From: Alphaproteobacteria bacterium
GTDB taxonomy: Bacteria; Pseudomonadota; Alphaproteobacteria; Rickettsiales; UBA8987
Assembly (NCBI GenBank): GCA_030429725.1
Contig: JAUIEX010000005.1
Coordinates: 1-59,437, forward strand
Direction of reading: 5' to 3'
DNA length: 59,437 bases
Positions 16,302 through 25,036 of the stretch are shown here, piece by piece (position 1 is the first letter of the stretch; each line of letters begins with the position of its first letter). A program made the position numbers and the translations under genes. The notes below the pieces were generated by a model. The model saw nothing but the letters and a program-made list of their open reading frames with translations, did not search any database and had not been told where the DNA came from.

Positions 16302-17621
16302 ATGATGCGGTTTTTTCTGTGGGCGATTTTGGGTTTGGTGATTATTGTTCCCACTCCGGCCTCCGCACGGATGGTGGAGCGTTTTCAGCTGGAAAATGGT
16401 CTGCATGCGGTGTTGATTAACGATACGACCATCCCGGCGGTGGCACATGGCATGCTGTATCATGTTGGGTCAATGGATGACCCGCAAGGGCAATCCGGGC
16501 TGTCGCATTTTCTGGAACATCTGATGTTTAAAGAAACGGAATATCTCAAGGAAGGGGAATATTCCGCCCTGCTCTCCTATCAGGGTGCGGATGATAATGC
16601 CTTCACCAGTAAGGATCTGACTTTTTACTACCAAATGGTCACGAAAGACCGGCTGCCGCTGATTATGGCACTGGAGGCCACGCGCATGCGCGGGCTGGTA
16701 CTTTCGGAGGATGTGGTGGCGCGGGAGCGTGAAGTGGTGGTGGAAGAACGGCTCATGCGGGTGGGGAATAACCCGTTTGGCCTGCTACAGGAACAGATGA
16801 ACGCCGCGCTGTTTGTAAACCACCCTTACGGGCGGCCTGTGATTGGTTGGCAGCATGAAATTGAAGGCTATGACCAGGCGCAGGTGCAAGCGCATTATGA
16901 CCATTTCTACCGGCCGGATAATGCCACCTTAATTGTGGTGGGGGATCTGACAAAAGACGAATTATACGCGCTGGCACAGCAGCATTATGGCTGGATTGCA
17001 AAGCCGGATGCGCCCTTAACCCGCACAGCGTGGCACGAGCCTGCCACCCTGGCGCGGATTGATTTAAGCATGGCCAGTGAGCGGGTGAATCAACGTGAGT
17101 GGCAGCGCCGCTACCGCACACAAAACATGCATGAGATTCCGCCCCTTCAGGCCGCCGCCGTGGCCGTTCTGGCGCAGATTCTGGGGGATGATGAATCCGG
17201 CCTGTTAATGCAGGAACTGGTGGTGAAGCGGGGCATTGCCAGTGAAGCATCGGCGTGGGCGGATTTGCTGACGCGGGGCCCGGCGCAGCTTCTGATGGCA
17301 GTTACACCGAAAGAGAACGCAAGCATTGAGGCAATTAACCGCGCCGTGGATGGGCTGATTCTGTCACTGGATGATGCAGAAAAACTGGCACCGTTGCTGG
17401 CGCCGGCAAAACAGGCGCTGCGCGCGGAGCTGCTTTACAGTCAGGATGGTTTACGGGCGCAGGCTTTTGCACTCGCACGGATCATCGGCGCGGGTCAGGA
17501 TGCCAGCCTGCTGGAGCAATGGCCGGAAATGCTCGCCAAAGTAACGCTGGAAGATGTGCAACAGGCCGTGCAGAATGTGTTGCATACGGAAAGCTATGTA
17601 ACAGGAGTGATTCACCCGTGA
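16302..17621 (+). CDS. Periplasmic M16 zinc peptidase (active subunit)
   Basis: 439 aa. A signal peptide (MMRFFLWAILGLVIIVPTPASA) is followed by a pitrilysin domain with the inverted zinc motif H69-F-L-E72-H73 (LSHFLEHLMFK) and the downstream acidic motif REVVVEERLMR supplying the third ligand. The C-terminal half is the usual inactive M16 repeat. Exported, probably periplasmic. Overlaps the next M16 gene at GTGA, so the two are translated together and likely form a heterodimer like mitochondrial processing peptidase. Confidence 0.93.
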   Translation: MMRFFLWAILGLVIIVPTPASARMVERFQLENGLHAVLINDTTIPAVAHGMLYHVGSMDDPQGQSGLSHFLEHLMFKETEYLKEGEYSALLSYQGADDNAFTSKDLTFYYQMVTKDRLPLIMALEATRMRGLVLSEDVVAREREVVVEERLMRVGNNPFGLLQEQMNAALFVNHPYGRPVIGWQHEIEGYDQAQVQAHYDHFYRPDNATLIVVGDLTKDELYALAQQHYGWIAKPDAPLTRTAWHEPATLARIDLSMASERVNQREWQRRYRTQNMHEIPPLQAAAVAVLAQILGDDESGLLMQELVVKRGIASEASAWADLLTRGPAQLLMAVTPKENASIEAINRAVDGLILSLDDAEKLAPLLAPAKQALRAELLYSQDGLRAQAFALARIIGAGQDASLLEQWPEMLAKVTLEDVQQAVQNVLHTESYVTGVIHP

Positions 17622-18946
17622 AACAATATGCGCTTCTGACCATGGCATGGATGCTGCTGGTGCTTCCCTTTGGCGCATTTGCCGCGCCATCGGGAATATA
17701 TTTGCCCATCAGGGTACTGGAAAGTGAGGCCGCCTCCCTGTGGCTTCTGGAAGCGGAAGATGCCGGGTTTGTAACGATCAATCTGGCGTTTGAACATGCT
17801 GGCACCGCCCATGTGCCGCCGGAGAAAGCCGGGCTTCCTTATCTGCTGGCACAGCTTTTTGGCCGCGCTACGCAAGAAAAAAATCAGCAGCTTTTTAAGG
17901 AAGCATTACAGGTGCGCGGCATTCGTTTGAGTGCCTCTGTCACGGAAGATCGTTTCATGATCCACCTGCAAACCCTGTCTGAAGAGCTGGAAACCGCCCT
18001 GACATTACTGAAAGAAGCGCTGTTAAACCCTCTGCTAAGTGAAGATTTTCTCAATCAAATGAAGCAGGAAGTTCTGACCGGCCTTCACCGGGCGGAAGCG
18101 CAACCGGAATGGCAGGCGCAACAGCTTCTCTTGCAGCTTCTTTATGGCGATCACCCTTATACCTGGCCGCAACAAGGCAGCAAAACAACCTTAGCAACCA
18201 TCACGGGTGAAGATATTCAAACCTTCATGACCCGTCATTTCATCCGGCCGAAATTATCGGTGTCAGTGTCGGGACAGGTGGATGCAGTCACGGCGCAAAC
18301 GCTGATTTCCCATCTGGTGGAAGGCCTGCCACAGGCCGGGGATGACGCGCCGCAGGCGCTGCCGCAGGCCACCCTTTCAGAGGCGCAGACCGGGCAGCAT
18401 GAAATGAATGCACCGCAATCCGCCATTGCATTTGCGCTGCCGGGCGTGGGGTATCACCACCCGGATTTCTTCCCGCTATTAGTGGCAAACCATATTCTGG
18501 GCGGCGGCGGTTTTGGCAGCCTGCTGATGGATGATATTCGTGAACGGCAAGGGCTGGTTTATTCCATCAACAGTTATCTGGATATCAGCCCCGCCGCTTC
18601 CCTGCTGCGCGGCAGCGCCGGAACGCGCCCGGAATCCGTGCCGGCGGTGGAGGAATCCTTACGGAACATGCTGACGAAACTGCAACAGGAAGGGGTGGAC
18701 GAGGCCGCGCTGCGCCGCGCCAAAACCTATATGACCAATAATTACGTGCTGCGCTTTGATAGTGTGCGGCGGATGGCATCCATGCTTTCTTTTATGCAGC
18801 TGGAGGGCTTCGCCCCCGATTACCCGGCCACGCGGAATGAGAAGATCATGGCGGTGACGGCGGCGGAAGTAAACCGCATCTTTGCCACCTATTTCACCCC
18901 ACAAAAATTATATTTTGTGAGTGCGGGAAAAAAGATGGCGGAGTAG
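17618..18946 (+). CDS. Periplasmic M16 family protein lacking the zinc motif
   Basis: 442 aa from GTG 17618, chosen because it gives a proper signal peptide (MKQYALLTMAWMLLVLPFGAFAA), overlaps the preceding stop and follows AGGAG by 10 bp. M16 fold features remain (RQGLVYSINSYLDISPAASL, GGGGFGSLLMDDIRERQG). The position equivalent to HxxEH reads GLPYLLAQLFGRA, so no catalytic zinc site is present. It is presumably the non-catalytic partner of the upstream peptidase. Confidence 0.92.
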   Translation: MKQYALLTMAWMLLVLPFGAFAAPSGIYLPIRVLESEAASLWLLEAEDAGFVTINLAFEHAGTAHVPPEKAGLPYLLAQLFGRATQEKNQQLFKEALQVRGIRLSASVTEDRFMIHLQTLSEELETALTLLKEALLNPLLSEDFLNQMKQEVLTGLHRAEAQPEWQAQQLLLQLLYGDHPYTWPQQGSKTTLATITGEDIQTFMTRHFIRPKLSVSVSGQVDAVTAQTLISHLVEGLPQAGDDAPQALPQATLSEAQTGQHEMNAPQSAIAFALPGVGYHHPDFFPLLVANHILGGGGFGSLLMDDIRERQGLVYSINSYLDISPAASLLRGSAGTRPESVPAVEESLRNMLTKLQQEGVDEAALRRAKTYMTNNYVLRFDSVRRMASMLSFMQLEGFAPDYPATRNEKIMAVTAAEVNRIFATYFTPQKLYFVSAGKKMAE

Positions 18947-18970
18947 CCCTCAGCCCACAAAAACGCCTTA

Positions 18971-19744
18971 TTACACCCGGCTGAACACCATCTCCGCCGC
19001 GCTGGAAAGAGACGGGCGGAAGCGATAGCCTGCGGCATTAAATGCTTCTAAATCCTCCGGTGTTTTCGGTTGTTGCTGCACGATAAATCGTGCCATCAGC
19101 CCGCGTGCCTTTTTCGCATGCAGCCCGATAACTTTCAGCATATCGCCCTTCTCTTCCTTAAAATGAATCGTCGTCACCGGGCAATCCAGCGCGGCGATAT
19201 CCACCGCCTTGAAATATTCATTCGATGCTAAATTGATGAGCCGTTTTTCGCCCTTATCCTGCTGTGACAGCGCTTCATTGAGTGCCCGGCTGAGGCGCGT
19301 TCCCCAAAAATCATAAAGATTTTTACCCCGCTCATTCTTAAGCTTAGTGCCCATTTCAAGCCGGTAAGGCTGCATCAGATCCAGCGGGCGCAACAGCCCA
19401 TAAAGCCCGGAAAGAATCCGCAAAGAATCATTGCTACGCGCACGCTCCGCCGCCGTCAGGCTGGCGGCATCCAGCCCATCATAAACATCCCCTTTGAACA
19501 TCAAAAGTGCCTGTTTGGAGTTGTCTGCGGTAAACGGCATCTGAAACCCCTGATAGCGCCGGGCGTTAAGTTCGGCCAGTTTGGGGCTGATGCTCATCAA
19601 TTGCTGCAAATCCTCCTCACTCAGTGTTTTCAGGCAGTTTACCAGCGTGGCGGCATCCTTCAAAAATGACGGCTCCGTGGGCGCTCCAATGGCCTTTACG
19701 GCGGATTCATCCAGTGTTTTCGATGGGGAAAGAACCGCTAACAT
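18971..19744 (-). CDS. yaaA: YaaA family peroxide-stress protein
   Basis: 257 aa. Starts MLAVLSPSKTLDE, the family hallmark, and carries NDSLRILSGLYGLLRPLDLMQPYRLEMGTK (in parts) and the conserved YDFWG and LINLASNEYFKAVD. YaaA binds DNA with a helix-hairpin-helix-like motif and limits intracellular iron during peroxide stress in E. coli. Last gene of a three-gene minus-strand group with two small basic proteins. Confidence 0.93.
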   Translation of the reverse strand: MLAVLSPSKTLDESAVKAIGAPTEPSFLKDAATLVNCLKTLSEEDLQQLMSISPKLAELNARRYQGFQMPFTADNSKQALLMFKGDVYDGLDAASLTAAERARSNDSLRILSGLYGLLRPLDLMQPYRLEMGTKLKNERGKNLYDFWGTRLSRALNEALSQQDKGEKRLINLASNEYFKAVDIAALDCPVTTIHFKEEKGDMLKVIGLHAKKARGLMARFIVQQQPKTPEDLEAFNAAGYRFRPSLSSAAEMVFSRV

Positions 19745-19748
19745 CGTG

Positions 19749-20060
19749 CTATTTGAACAGCCCTTTGGCCTTGGCTTTGCCGCGGCTGCGGCCTTTACTG
19801 ATGGTTTTACGCAGATGTTTGGTGATCTGCATCGCCCGCTCCCCGGTTGCCATCGGATCATCCATATCTTTGGCACCATCCGCCACCCCGCCGATTGCCT
19901 GCTGGGGCTGATCGCCGGTGCTGGGATGGCCGGGGTTATTCGCGTCCAGCTGTTTTCGCGCATAAAGCATCACCCGGTCGCGCTTTTTGCGCCAGGCAAG
20001 ATAGGCTTTTTTATCCGATGGATCCGGTGGACGATTAATGAGCGGCTCTTTTCCTGTCAT
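19749..20060 (-). CDS. Small basic protein, unknown
   Basis: 103 aa. N-terminal KEPLINRPPDPSDKKAYLAWRKKRDRVMLYARKQLD looks helical and basic; the C-terminus is very lysine/arginine-rich (LRKTISKGRSRGKAKAKGLF). No recognised domain. It sits 4 bp before yaaA and 3 bp after the next upstream small gene, so it belongs to one transcript. The basic tail suggests nucleic-acid or membrane contact, but that is a guess. Confidence 0.65.
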   Translation of the reverse strand: MTGKEPLINRPPDPSDKKAYLAWRKKRDRVMLYARKQLDANNPGHPSTGDQPQQAIGGVADGAKDMDDPMATGERAMQITKHLRKTISKGRSRGKAKAKGLFK

Positions 20061-20063
20061 AAC

Positions 20064-20234
20064 TCAGAGCGTTTCACCGCTGGGGGGTGTTTTGTCATGG
20101 TTTTTCACGTCAGACGTCATATTTTCCGATGATTTTTCAGAGGCTGTGCCGTGTTTGCGTCGTCGCATATTGGCACGTAACGCCTGTTGCAGGCGCTTTT
20201 CTTTGGCGACTTGACGGGTTTTGGTATCATTCAT
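20064..20234 (-). CDS. Short basic alphaproteobacterial protein
   Basis: 56 aa: MNDTKTRQVAKEKRLQQALR, then ANMRRRKHG. It resembles the short alphaproteobacterial proteins with an LRxNLxRRK motif. The acidic/polar tail ends KTPPSGETL. The stop is 4 bp before the start of the 103-aa gene downstream. Two ATGs are possible (20234 or 20230 in another frame); only 20234 opens this frame. Function unknown. Confidence 0.55.
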   Translation of the reverse strand: MNDTKTRQVAKEKRLQQALRANMRRRKHGTASEKSSENMTSDVKNHDKTPPSGETL

Positions 20235-20302
20235 GGGTGAATTCTATCTTGCACTTTTATACGCTTTCGTGCAAGTAAGCCTCGCAAATGATGGCAATTT
20301 GT

Positions 20303-20377
20303 GCCGCCGTAGCTCAGTGGTAGAGCACGTCATTGGTAATGACGGGGTCGGTAGTTCAATTCTACTCGGCGGCACCA
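20303..20377 (+). tRNA. tRNA-Thr (GGT)
   Basis: Complete cloverleaf: acceptor GCCGCCG/CGGCGGC, anticodon loop TTGGTAA giving GGT, T-loop TTCAATT and an encoded CCA at 20375-20377. Followed by tRNA-Arg 71 bp downstream, probably one transcript. Confidence 0.97.
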
Positions 20378-20448
20378 TCTCTCTTTCCGCTCTCAGGTTT
20401 ACAGTTGATGGCTCACAGGATATAGAGGAGCCTGCTAACACACCACAT

Positions 20449-20525
20449 GGTCCCGTAGCTCAGCTGGATAGAGCGCTTCCCTCCGAAGGAAGAGGTCGGA
20501 TGTTCGAATCATCTCGGGACCGCCA
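20449..20525 (+). tRNA. tRNA-Arg (CCG)
   Basis: Acceptor GGTCCCG/CGGGACC, D-loop with AGCTGGATAG, anticodon loop CTCCGAA giving CCG (reads CGG codons), T-loop TTCGAAT and an encoded CCA at 20523-20525. Confidence 0.97.
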
Positions 20526-20629
20526 TGTTCCAAAATACAAGTAGTGGCTTAACGGCTTCTGATCATTGTATCAAAAAGCCATATATTTTTTAACCTTGTT
20601 TAAATCATCAAGGGTTTATCATCATTGGT

Positions 20630-21124
20630 ATGACAGGTTATTTAACGGAAGATTTTTATAGTGATTGGGGTGCTAAGGCGCTCCGTCTTGCAACAAAAAC
20701 TCCCATCATTATAGGAAATCCCGCCATTGATAATAATATGCTCATTGATGAGCTGGTAACATCCCTTGAGGAGCTGAAGAATGATATTATTGGGGTTAAT
20801 GTTGGTGATATTTCCGTGACGGAATCGCTGGAAATGGTACTAGAAGAGGACGAGCCTGAGATTGATGATGAGCCGGAAGGCACCGGCGATGATTTTATGG
20901 CACTCACAAATCAAGAAGCATTAAGCGAAACATCTGAAAAAATATTAACCCATATTGATCACTTAACTGAAGATATTGTTATAGACACAATCAACACCCC
21001 CAAAACGGAAATAACGACGGCGCAGGCACAGGATTTTGCCACTCTTGTCACTGATATTCTCAAAAAATCTTTCACAGCGACACTCATTGAAGCAAATAGG
21101 CGCCTTGGCATCATGCGGCGTTAA
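20630..21124 (+). CDS. Acidic cytoplasmic protein, unknown
   Basis: 164 aa. No signal peptide or membrane segment. The central region is strongly acidic (LEMVLEEDEPEIDDEPEGTG) and the flanks look helical (NNMLIDELVTSLEELKNDII ... TTAQAQDFATLVTDILKKSF). I recognise no family. Base composition is more AT-rich than the neighbouring sucB, hinting at later acquisition beside the tRNA pair. It could be read through from the tRNA promoter or have its own. Confidence 0.6.
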   Translation: MTGYLTEDFYSDWGAKALRLATKTPIIIGNPAIDNNMLIDELVTSLEELKNDIIGVNVGDISVTESLEMVLEEDEPEIDDEPEGTGDDFMALTNQEALSETSEKILTHIDHLTEDIVIDTINTPKTEITTAQAQDFATLVTDILKKSFTATLIEANRRLGIMRR

Positions 21125-21231
21125 CGATTTAACCCTTGCCACTCCCCTGCGTTAAAATCTCCCTAGCCATTTTCACAGCAGGCGCTATAACGGCAGAAGA
21201 TTTCTTGCACGCAAACGCTAGGGAGTGGGTG

Positions 21232-22437
21232 ATGAGCGATATTATAACACCAACATTGGGTGAATCCGTTGCGGAAGCAACCGTGGCCAAATGGTATAAA
21301 AAGCCTGGCGATGCCGTGGCCAAAGATGAGCTTTTAGTGGAACTGGAAACCGATAAGGTAACGCTGGAAGTTTCCGCTGAAGCCGATGGCGCACTCAAAT
21401 CCATTGCTGCCGAAGAAGGTTCCGAAGTTTCCGAAGGGGACGTGCTTGGTGTGCTGGATGTTGGCGCATCCGGTAAAGCGGCCTCCAGGGATGAAGGGAA
21501 ATCTGACCCGAAGAAAGATTCTAAGGAAGAAAGCTCCGCATCAAAGAAAGACGCACCTTCTGCGCCTGCCAAGGGGATGGATGGTTCCGGCCCTGCCGCA
21601 CGCAAGCTGGCCACGGAAAATAACATTGATGGCAGCCAGATCACGGGCAGCGGCAAAGATGGCCGCGTGACCAAGGGCGACGTGCTGGACGCGGTGGCTT
21701 CCGGCGGCATCTTCACAACAGCCGCCAGTGATGCCCCACGGGAAGAACGTGTGCGCATGTCCAAGCTGCGGAAAACCATTGCCCAGCGCCTGAAAGAATC
21801 ACAGAATACGGCTGCCATGCTCACCACCTTTAACGAGGTGGACATGACCAACGTCATGGCACTGCGCAGCCAGTATAAAGAGGAATTTGAGAAGAAACAT
21901 GGCGCCAAGCTCGGCTTTATGAGCTTTTTCACCAAGGCCGTGGTGGCGGCATTGCAGGAGATTCCTGCCGTGAATGCGGAAATTGACGGCGATGATATTG
22001 TCTATAAAAATCACTATGATATCGGCATGGCCGTGGGTACGGAGCAAGGGCTGGTTGTGCCCGTTGTGCGGGATGCGGATCAGCGCTCGCTGGCAGGCAT
22101 TGAAAATGAGATTGTCCGTCTGGCCAAAATGGCGCGCGGCGGCCAGCTGACCATGAAAGACCTCTCCGGTGGCACCTTCACCATCACCAATGGCGGCGTG
22201 TATGGCTCTATGCTTTCCACGCCGATTATCAACCCGCCGCAATCGGGCATTTTGGGGCTGCATAACATCGTTAAACGCGCCGTGGTGATGCCTGATGGCA
22301 GCATTCAGGCACGCAGCATGATGTATCTGGCATTGTCTTATGACCACCGCATCATTGATGGACGTGAGGCCGTAACCTTCCTGGTGCGCGTCAAACAAGC
22401 CATGGAAGACCCACAACGCCTGCTGCTTGGGGTATAG
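21232..22437 (+). CDS. sucB: Dihydrolipoamide succinyltransferase (2-oxoglutarate dehydrogenase E2)
   Basis: 401 aa. Lipoyl domain with lipoyl-lysine K42 ([11 protein letters not shown]), an acidic/Ser/Lys linker, peripheral-subunit-binding domain ([19 protein letters not shown] then [11 protein letters not shown]), and a catalytic domain ending in [13 protein letters not shown] with active-site H372 and D376. TCA cycle, cytoplasmic multienzyme core. sucA is not upstream here, unlike the common sucA-sucB order. The start is set at [12 protein letters not shown]; a longer frame upstream lacks family similarity. Confidence 0.96.
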   Translation: MSDIITPTLGESVAEATVAKWYKKPGDAVAKDELLVELETDKVTLEVSAEADGALKSIAAEEGSEVSEGDVLGVLDVGASGKAASRDEGKSDPKKDSKEESSASKKDAPSAPAKGMDGSGPAARKLATENNIDGSQITGSGKDGRVTKGDVLDAVASGGIFTTAASDAPREERVRMSKLRKTIAQRLKESQNTAAMLTTFNEVDMTNVMALRSQYKEEFEKKHGAKLGFMSFFTKAVVAALQEIPAVNAEIDGDDIVYKNHYDIGMAVGTEQGLVVPVVRDADQRSLAGIENEIVRLAKMARGGQLTMKDLSGGTFTITNGGVYGSMLSTPIINPPQSGILGLHNIVKRAVVMPDGSIQARSMMYLALSYDHRIIDGREAVTFLVRVKQAMEDPQRLLLGV

Positions 22438-22471
22438 CTATTCTGAACTCCATATTTTCAGTGGCGGAAGA

Positions 22472-22966
22472 ATGACTCCTCCTGCATTCTCCTTGCTGGA
22501 AGATGCCACCGCGCTGGCAGCGCATCTTGTGGCGCGGCCGGGCGCGTTGCTTGGGCTTGATATTGGCAAAAAACGTATTGGCATCGCCATTGCGCAAAGC
22601 ACGCTGCGGCTGGCCACGCCATTGGCAACCCTGCATCGCACCAGGTTCACGCGGGATGCGGATTTTCTTATCGCCTTAATCAAAGAACGGCAGATCAACG
22701 CCCTTATTTGCGGCCTGCCGTTGCATGTGGATGGAACGGAAGGGTCAATGTGCCAACATGTGCGGCAGTTCATCCGCAACCTGCAAAAGCAACATTCCAT
22801 CCCGGTTTATTTTCAGGATGAGCGGTTCACCTCTCAAATAGCGGAAGAAAAATTAAGTGCACTGCACCCAACTGCCGCCGGCATCAGCAAATCCGTCGAT
22901 AAGGTGGCCGCCATGGAGATTCTCCAGACGGCGCTGGATCAACTGCCTGCCGCTCAGAATTCGTAG
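22472..22966 (+). CDS. ruvX: YqgF/RuvX pre-16S rRNA nuclease
   Basis: 164 aa RNase H-like fold: LLGLDIGKKRIGIAI (first catalytic Asp), ALICGLPLHVDGTEG (Glu region) and a C-terminal VDKVAAMEIL with the last Asp. Processes the 5' end of 16S rRNA in E. coli; formerly annotated as a Holliday-junction resolvase. Start MTPPAFSLLED follows a weak GGAAG. Converges with the DUF481 gene, overlapping it by 13 bp. Confidence 0.93.
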   Translation: MTPPAFSLLEDATALAAHLVARPGALLGLDIGKKRIGIAIAQSTLRLATPLATLHRTRFTRDADFLIALIKERQINALICGLPLHVDGTEGSMCQHVRQFIRNLQKQHSIPVYFQDERFTSQIAEEKLSALHPTAAGISKSVDKVAAMEILQTALDQLPAAQNS

Positions 22967-23856
22967 CCCAGCTTGAGGGTGGTGAGCGTATCCGTCTGCT
23001 CCTTGCCGGCCGGCACTTTGGAAAGATGCTCCACCAGCACGCCCAGCTTCAGATAAAGCATTTCATTAAGATGGGATTTCAGCGCGGTTTCACTTTCCGT
23101 CACGGATAAATCCTCCGTCAGGCGCAGCTTCACATCCTGCTCCAGCTCCAGCGATTTGCTCAGTTCCCATTCCAGCTCGCCGCCCAATGTCACTTGTGGT
23201 TCTTCTTCTTTGAGGCCGCTATTTTCTTGCGTAAAAAGATAGCCCACACCGGCTTCAGCGCTTAGTTCCAATGTCTCATTATCGACAATCTTCCGGCCAT
23301 AGCCCAGCGTTGGCGAGGCACGGTAATCATAACCACTGAAGCGATCCTGCACATAATCCAGATTCAAAAAGGCATAATCCATTTCGGTCAGATCATAATC
23401 GGTCTGGTTGGTCAGCTGGTAGCGCTCCGAAGCGCGCACGCCGGAACTTTTGCTGGCATCGGCGCGCACGCGTAATTCATTTTCCCACCTGTCCTGCTCA
23501 TATTCCAGCTTCACTTCGGCATTCAGCTGCTCCTCTTCGGTGTTGCCGCTGGCAAAGCTGGCGCCGGCCTCCACGCTGCCTTCCCAGTTGCTCCATAATG
23601 TTGCCGTGCCGGCGGCCGGTGCCATGTCCGCCAGATTTTCTGCCGCCGGTGCGGGTGCCGGGTTCAGCAACGCCTCAATCTGCGCGTGATAGGCAGGATA
23701 ATCCGCTTTCGCTTTGGCAGAAACCGCATCCATCACAAACGGATCACCGCTGGCTTTGGCCGCCTGCAGGGAATTTACCAACGCTTCCGGCATGGCCGCC
23801 ATGGCGGAGGTGGAAGAAAGCAATATTGCCGTTGCCGCTAACATCATCAACCGCAT
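22954..23856 (-). CDS. DUF481 family outer-membrane beta-barrel protein
   Basis: 300 aa. A signal peptide (AATAILLSSTSAMA) is followed by a helical N-terminal region (LVNSLQAAKASGDPFVMDAV, YPAYHAQIEALLNP) then a DUF481 barrel with alternating strands: WEGSVEAGASFASGNTEEE, ENELRVRADASKSSGVRASE and a last strand LTTLKLGYEF ending in Phe, the outer-membrane insertion signal. Related to the YdiY salt-induced barrel of enterics. Divergent from the CDGSH gene across a 167-bp region with several palindromes. Confidence 0.87.
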   Translation of the reverse strand: MRLMMLAATAILLSSTSAMAAMPEALVNSLQAAKASGDPFVMDAVSAKAKADYPAYHAQIEALLNPAPAPAAENLADMAPAAGTATLWSNWEGSVEAGASFASGNTEEEQLNAEVKLEYEQDRWENELRVRADASKSSGVRASERYQLTNQTDYDLTEMDYAFLNLDYVQDRFSGYDYRASPTLGYGRKIVDNETLELSAEAGVGYLFTQENSGLKEEEPQVTLGGELEWELSKSLELEQDVKLRLTEDLSVTESETALKSHLNEMLYLKLGVLVEHLSKVPAGKEQTDTLTTLKLGYEF

Positions 23857-23890
23857 AAAAATCTCCTGAAGTTTTTGTTAGTCCTGTTAT

Positions 23891-23925
23891 ATAGTATTTC
23901 ACAATTTTAATTGCGTAAATACTAT
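23891..23925. promoter_or_regulatory. 35-bp near-perfect palindrome upstream of the DUF481 gene
   Basis: ATAGTATTT (23891-23899) pairs with AAATACTAT (23917-23925), and the centre holds CAATT-TT-AATTG, itself a palindrome. It lies 35 bp upstream of the DUF481 start. Candidate operator; a divergent-promoter protein-binding site is more likely than a terminator because neither side has a T-run. Confidence 0.5.
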
Positions 23926-23974
23926 CAAAACCGGCTTCGTAAATGCTGGTTTTGCGCCGCGCAGCGGGCGTAAC

Positions 23975-24002
23975 TGGTTTTATTTACATGCAAATAAAAC
24001 CA
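23975..24002. promoter_or_regulatory. 11-bp-stem inverted repeat upstream of the CDGSH gene
   Basis: TGGTTTTATTT (23975-23985) and AAATAAAACCA (23992-24002) form a perfect 11-bp stem with loop ACATGC, ending 21 bp before the CDGSH ATG. The sequence ATACTAT follows at 24008, repeated from the neighbouring palindrome. Possibly an operator for the CDGSH-EI24 operon or an mRNA leader hairpin. Confidence 0.5.
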
Positions 24003-24023
24003 AAAAATACTATAGTCCGGCGC

Positions 24024-24293
24024 ATGACAGATTCAACAAAAGATCGCCTGCTGCTTAAGCAACCGCCGGAAAAACCCTATTACCTGTTTCAGGCCGTGCC
24101 AAACAAAGCTTACGCCATTTGCCGCTGCGGGCAAAGCCGTTCCCAGCCTTTTTGTGATGGCAGCCATCAGGGCAGCGGTAAAGCGCCGATCACCCTTCAG
24201 GAAACCGAACCGAAAAATATCTTCATCTGCGCCTGCGGCAAAACAGCTAACAACCCGCATTGCGATGGCTCTCATAAAGGACTCGCCCCATGA
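24024..24293 (+). CDS. Double CDGSH iron-sulfur domain protein
   Basis: 89 aa with two CDGSH [2Fe-2S] motifs: CRCGQSRSQPFCDGSH and CACGKTANNPHCDGSH, each supplying three Cys and one His. The dual arrangement matches bacterial type-3 mitoNEET-like proteins; redox or Fe-S transfer roles are proposed for the family. The start MTDSTKDRLL gives a compact protein; longer in-frame starts enter the upstream palindrome. Its stop overlaps the start of the next gene (ATGA), so they are coupled. Confidence 0.92.
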   Translation: MTDSTKDRLLLKQPPEKPYYLFQAVPNKAYAICRCGQSRSQPFCDGSHQGSGKAPITLQETEPKNIFICACGKTANNPHCDGSHKGLAP

Positions 24294-25036
24294 TCACCAC
24301 CGCATTTCTTCGTACTCTTGGCACGTTACGCCACGGGTTTATTTTCGGCATTCTGGTAAAAACCGCGTTGCTGACCATTGGTCTGTTTATCTTATTAGGA
24401 ACACTCACCACCGCTTTATTGGCATCTTTTCCTGTTACCGATGCCGGGTGGCTTTCCTCCTTCATTGCCGGGGCGGCAGGCGCCGGGGTGATGGTGCTGG
24501 GTTATTTCCTGATGCCCATTTTCTTCCCACTCATCAGCCTGCTCTTTCTGAACCGCGCCGCCAAAGGTACGGAAGCCGTTTACTATCCGAACATCACGGC
24601 ACAGCCCGCGCCCAGCTTTGCGCAGGCACTTCCGGCCATGTTGCGCTTCATCGCCAAATCATTATTCCTCAACCTGTTGGCATTGCCGCTTTACCTTATT
24701 CCGGGGCTGAACCTTGTGCTTTATTACCTTATTAACGGCTATCTTCTGGGGCGTGAATATGGGGAAATGCTCGGCGTGCGTTATCATTCCTTACCCGAAA
24801 CACTCCTTCAGCGCAAAGCCCAGCGCGGAAAGTTTTTTGTGGCAGGTTTATTCATCAGCATTGGTTTTACAGTGCCACTATTGAATCTGGCGGCACCCTT
24901 GCTGGCCACCATTCTGATGGTGCATCTCTGGCAGGATGCGCCGGCCAAGGGGGATTACACACGCCGCATGCCGGGGCGTGAGACATTCAAAGGCTCCGAG
25001 TCTCCTCTCACTTCACATTCCGGGCAGAAACGGTAA
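24290..25036 (+). CDS. EI24/CysZ-like inner-membrane protein
   Basis: 248 aa. Multiple hydrophobic segments (LVKTALLTIGLFILLGTLTT, GVMVLGYFLMPIFFPLISLL, LALPLYLIPGLNLVLYYLIN, FISIGFTVPLLNLAAPLLAT). The motif YLINGYLLGREYGEMLGVR is characteristic of the EI24 domain family, which includes the sulfate transporter CysZ; the substrate here is not known. Coupled to the CDGSH protein. Its 3' end overlaps pilW on the opposite strand by 29 bp. Confidence 0.85.
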   Translation: MITTAFLRTLGTLRHGFIFGILVKTALLTIGLFILLGTLTTALLASFPVTDAGWLSSFIAGAAGAGVMVLGYFLMPIFFPLISLLFLNRAAKGTEAVYYPNITAQPAPSFAQALPAMLRFIAKSLFLNLLALPLYLIPGLNLVLYYLINGYLLGREYGEMLGVRYHSLPETLLQRKAQRGKFFVAGLFISIGFTVPLLNLAAPLLATILMVHLWQDAPAKGDYTRRMPGRETFKGSESPLTSHSGQKR

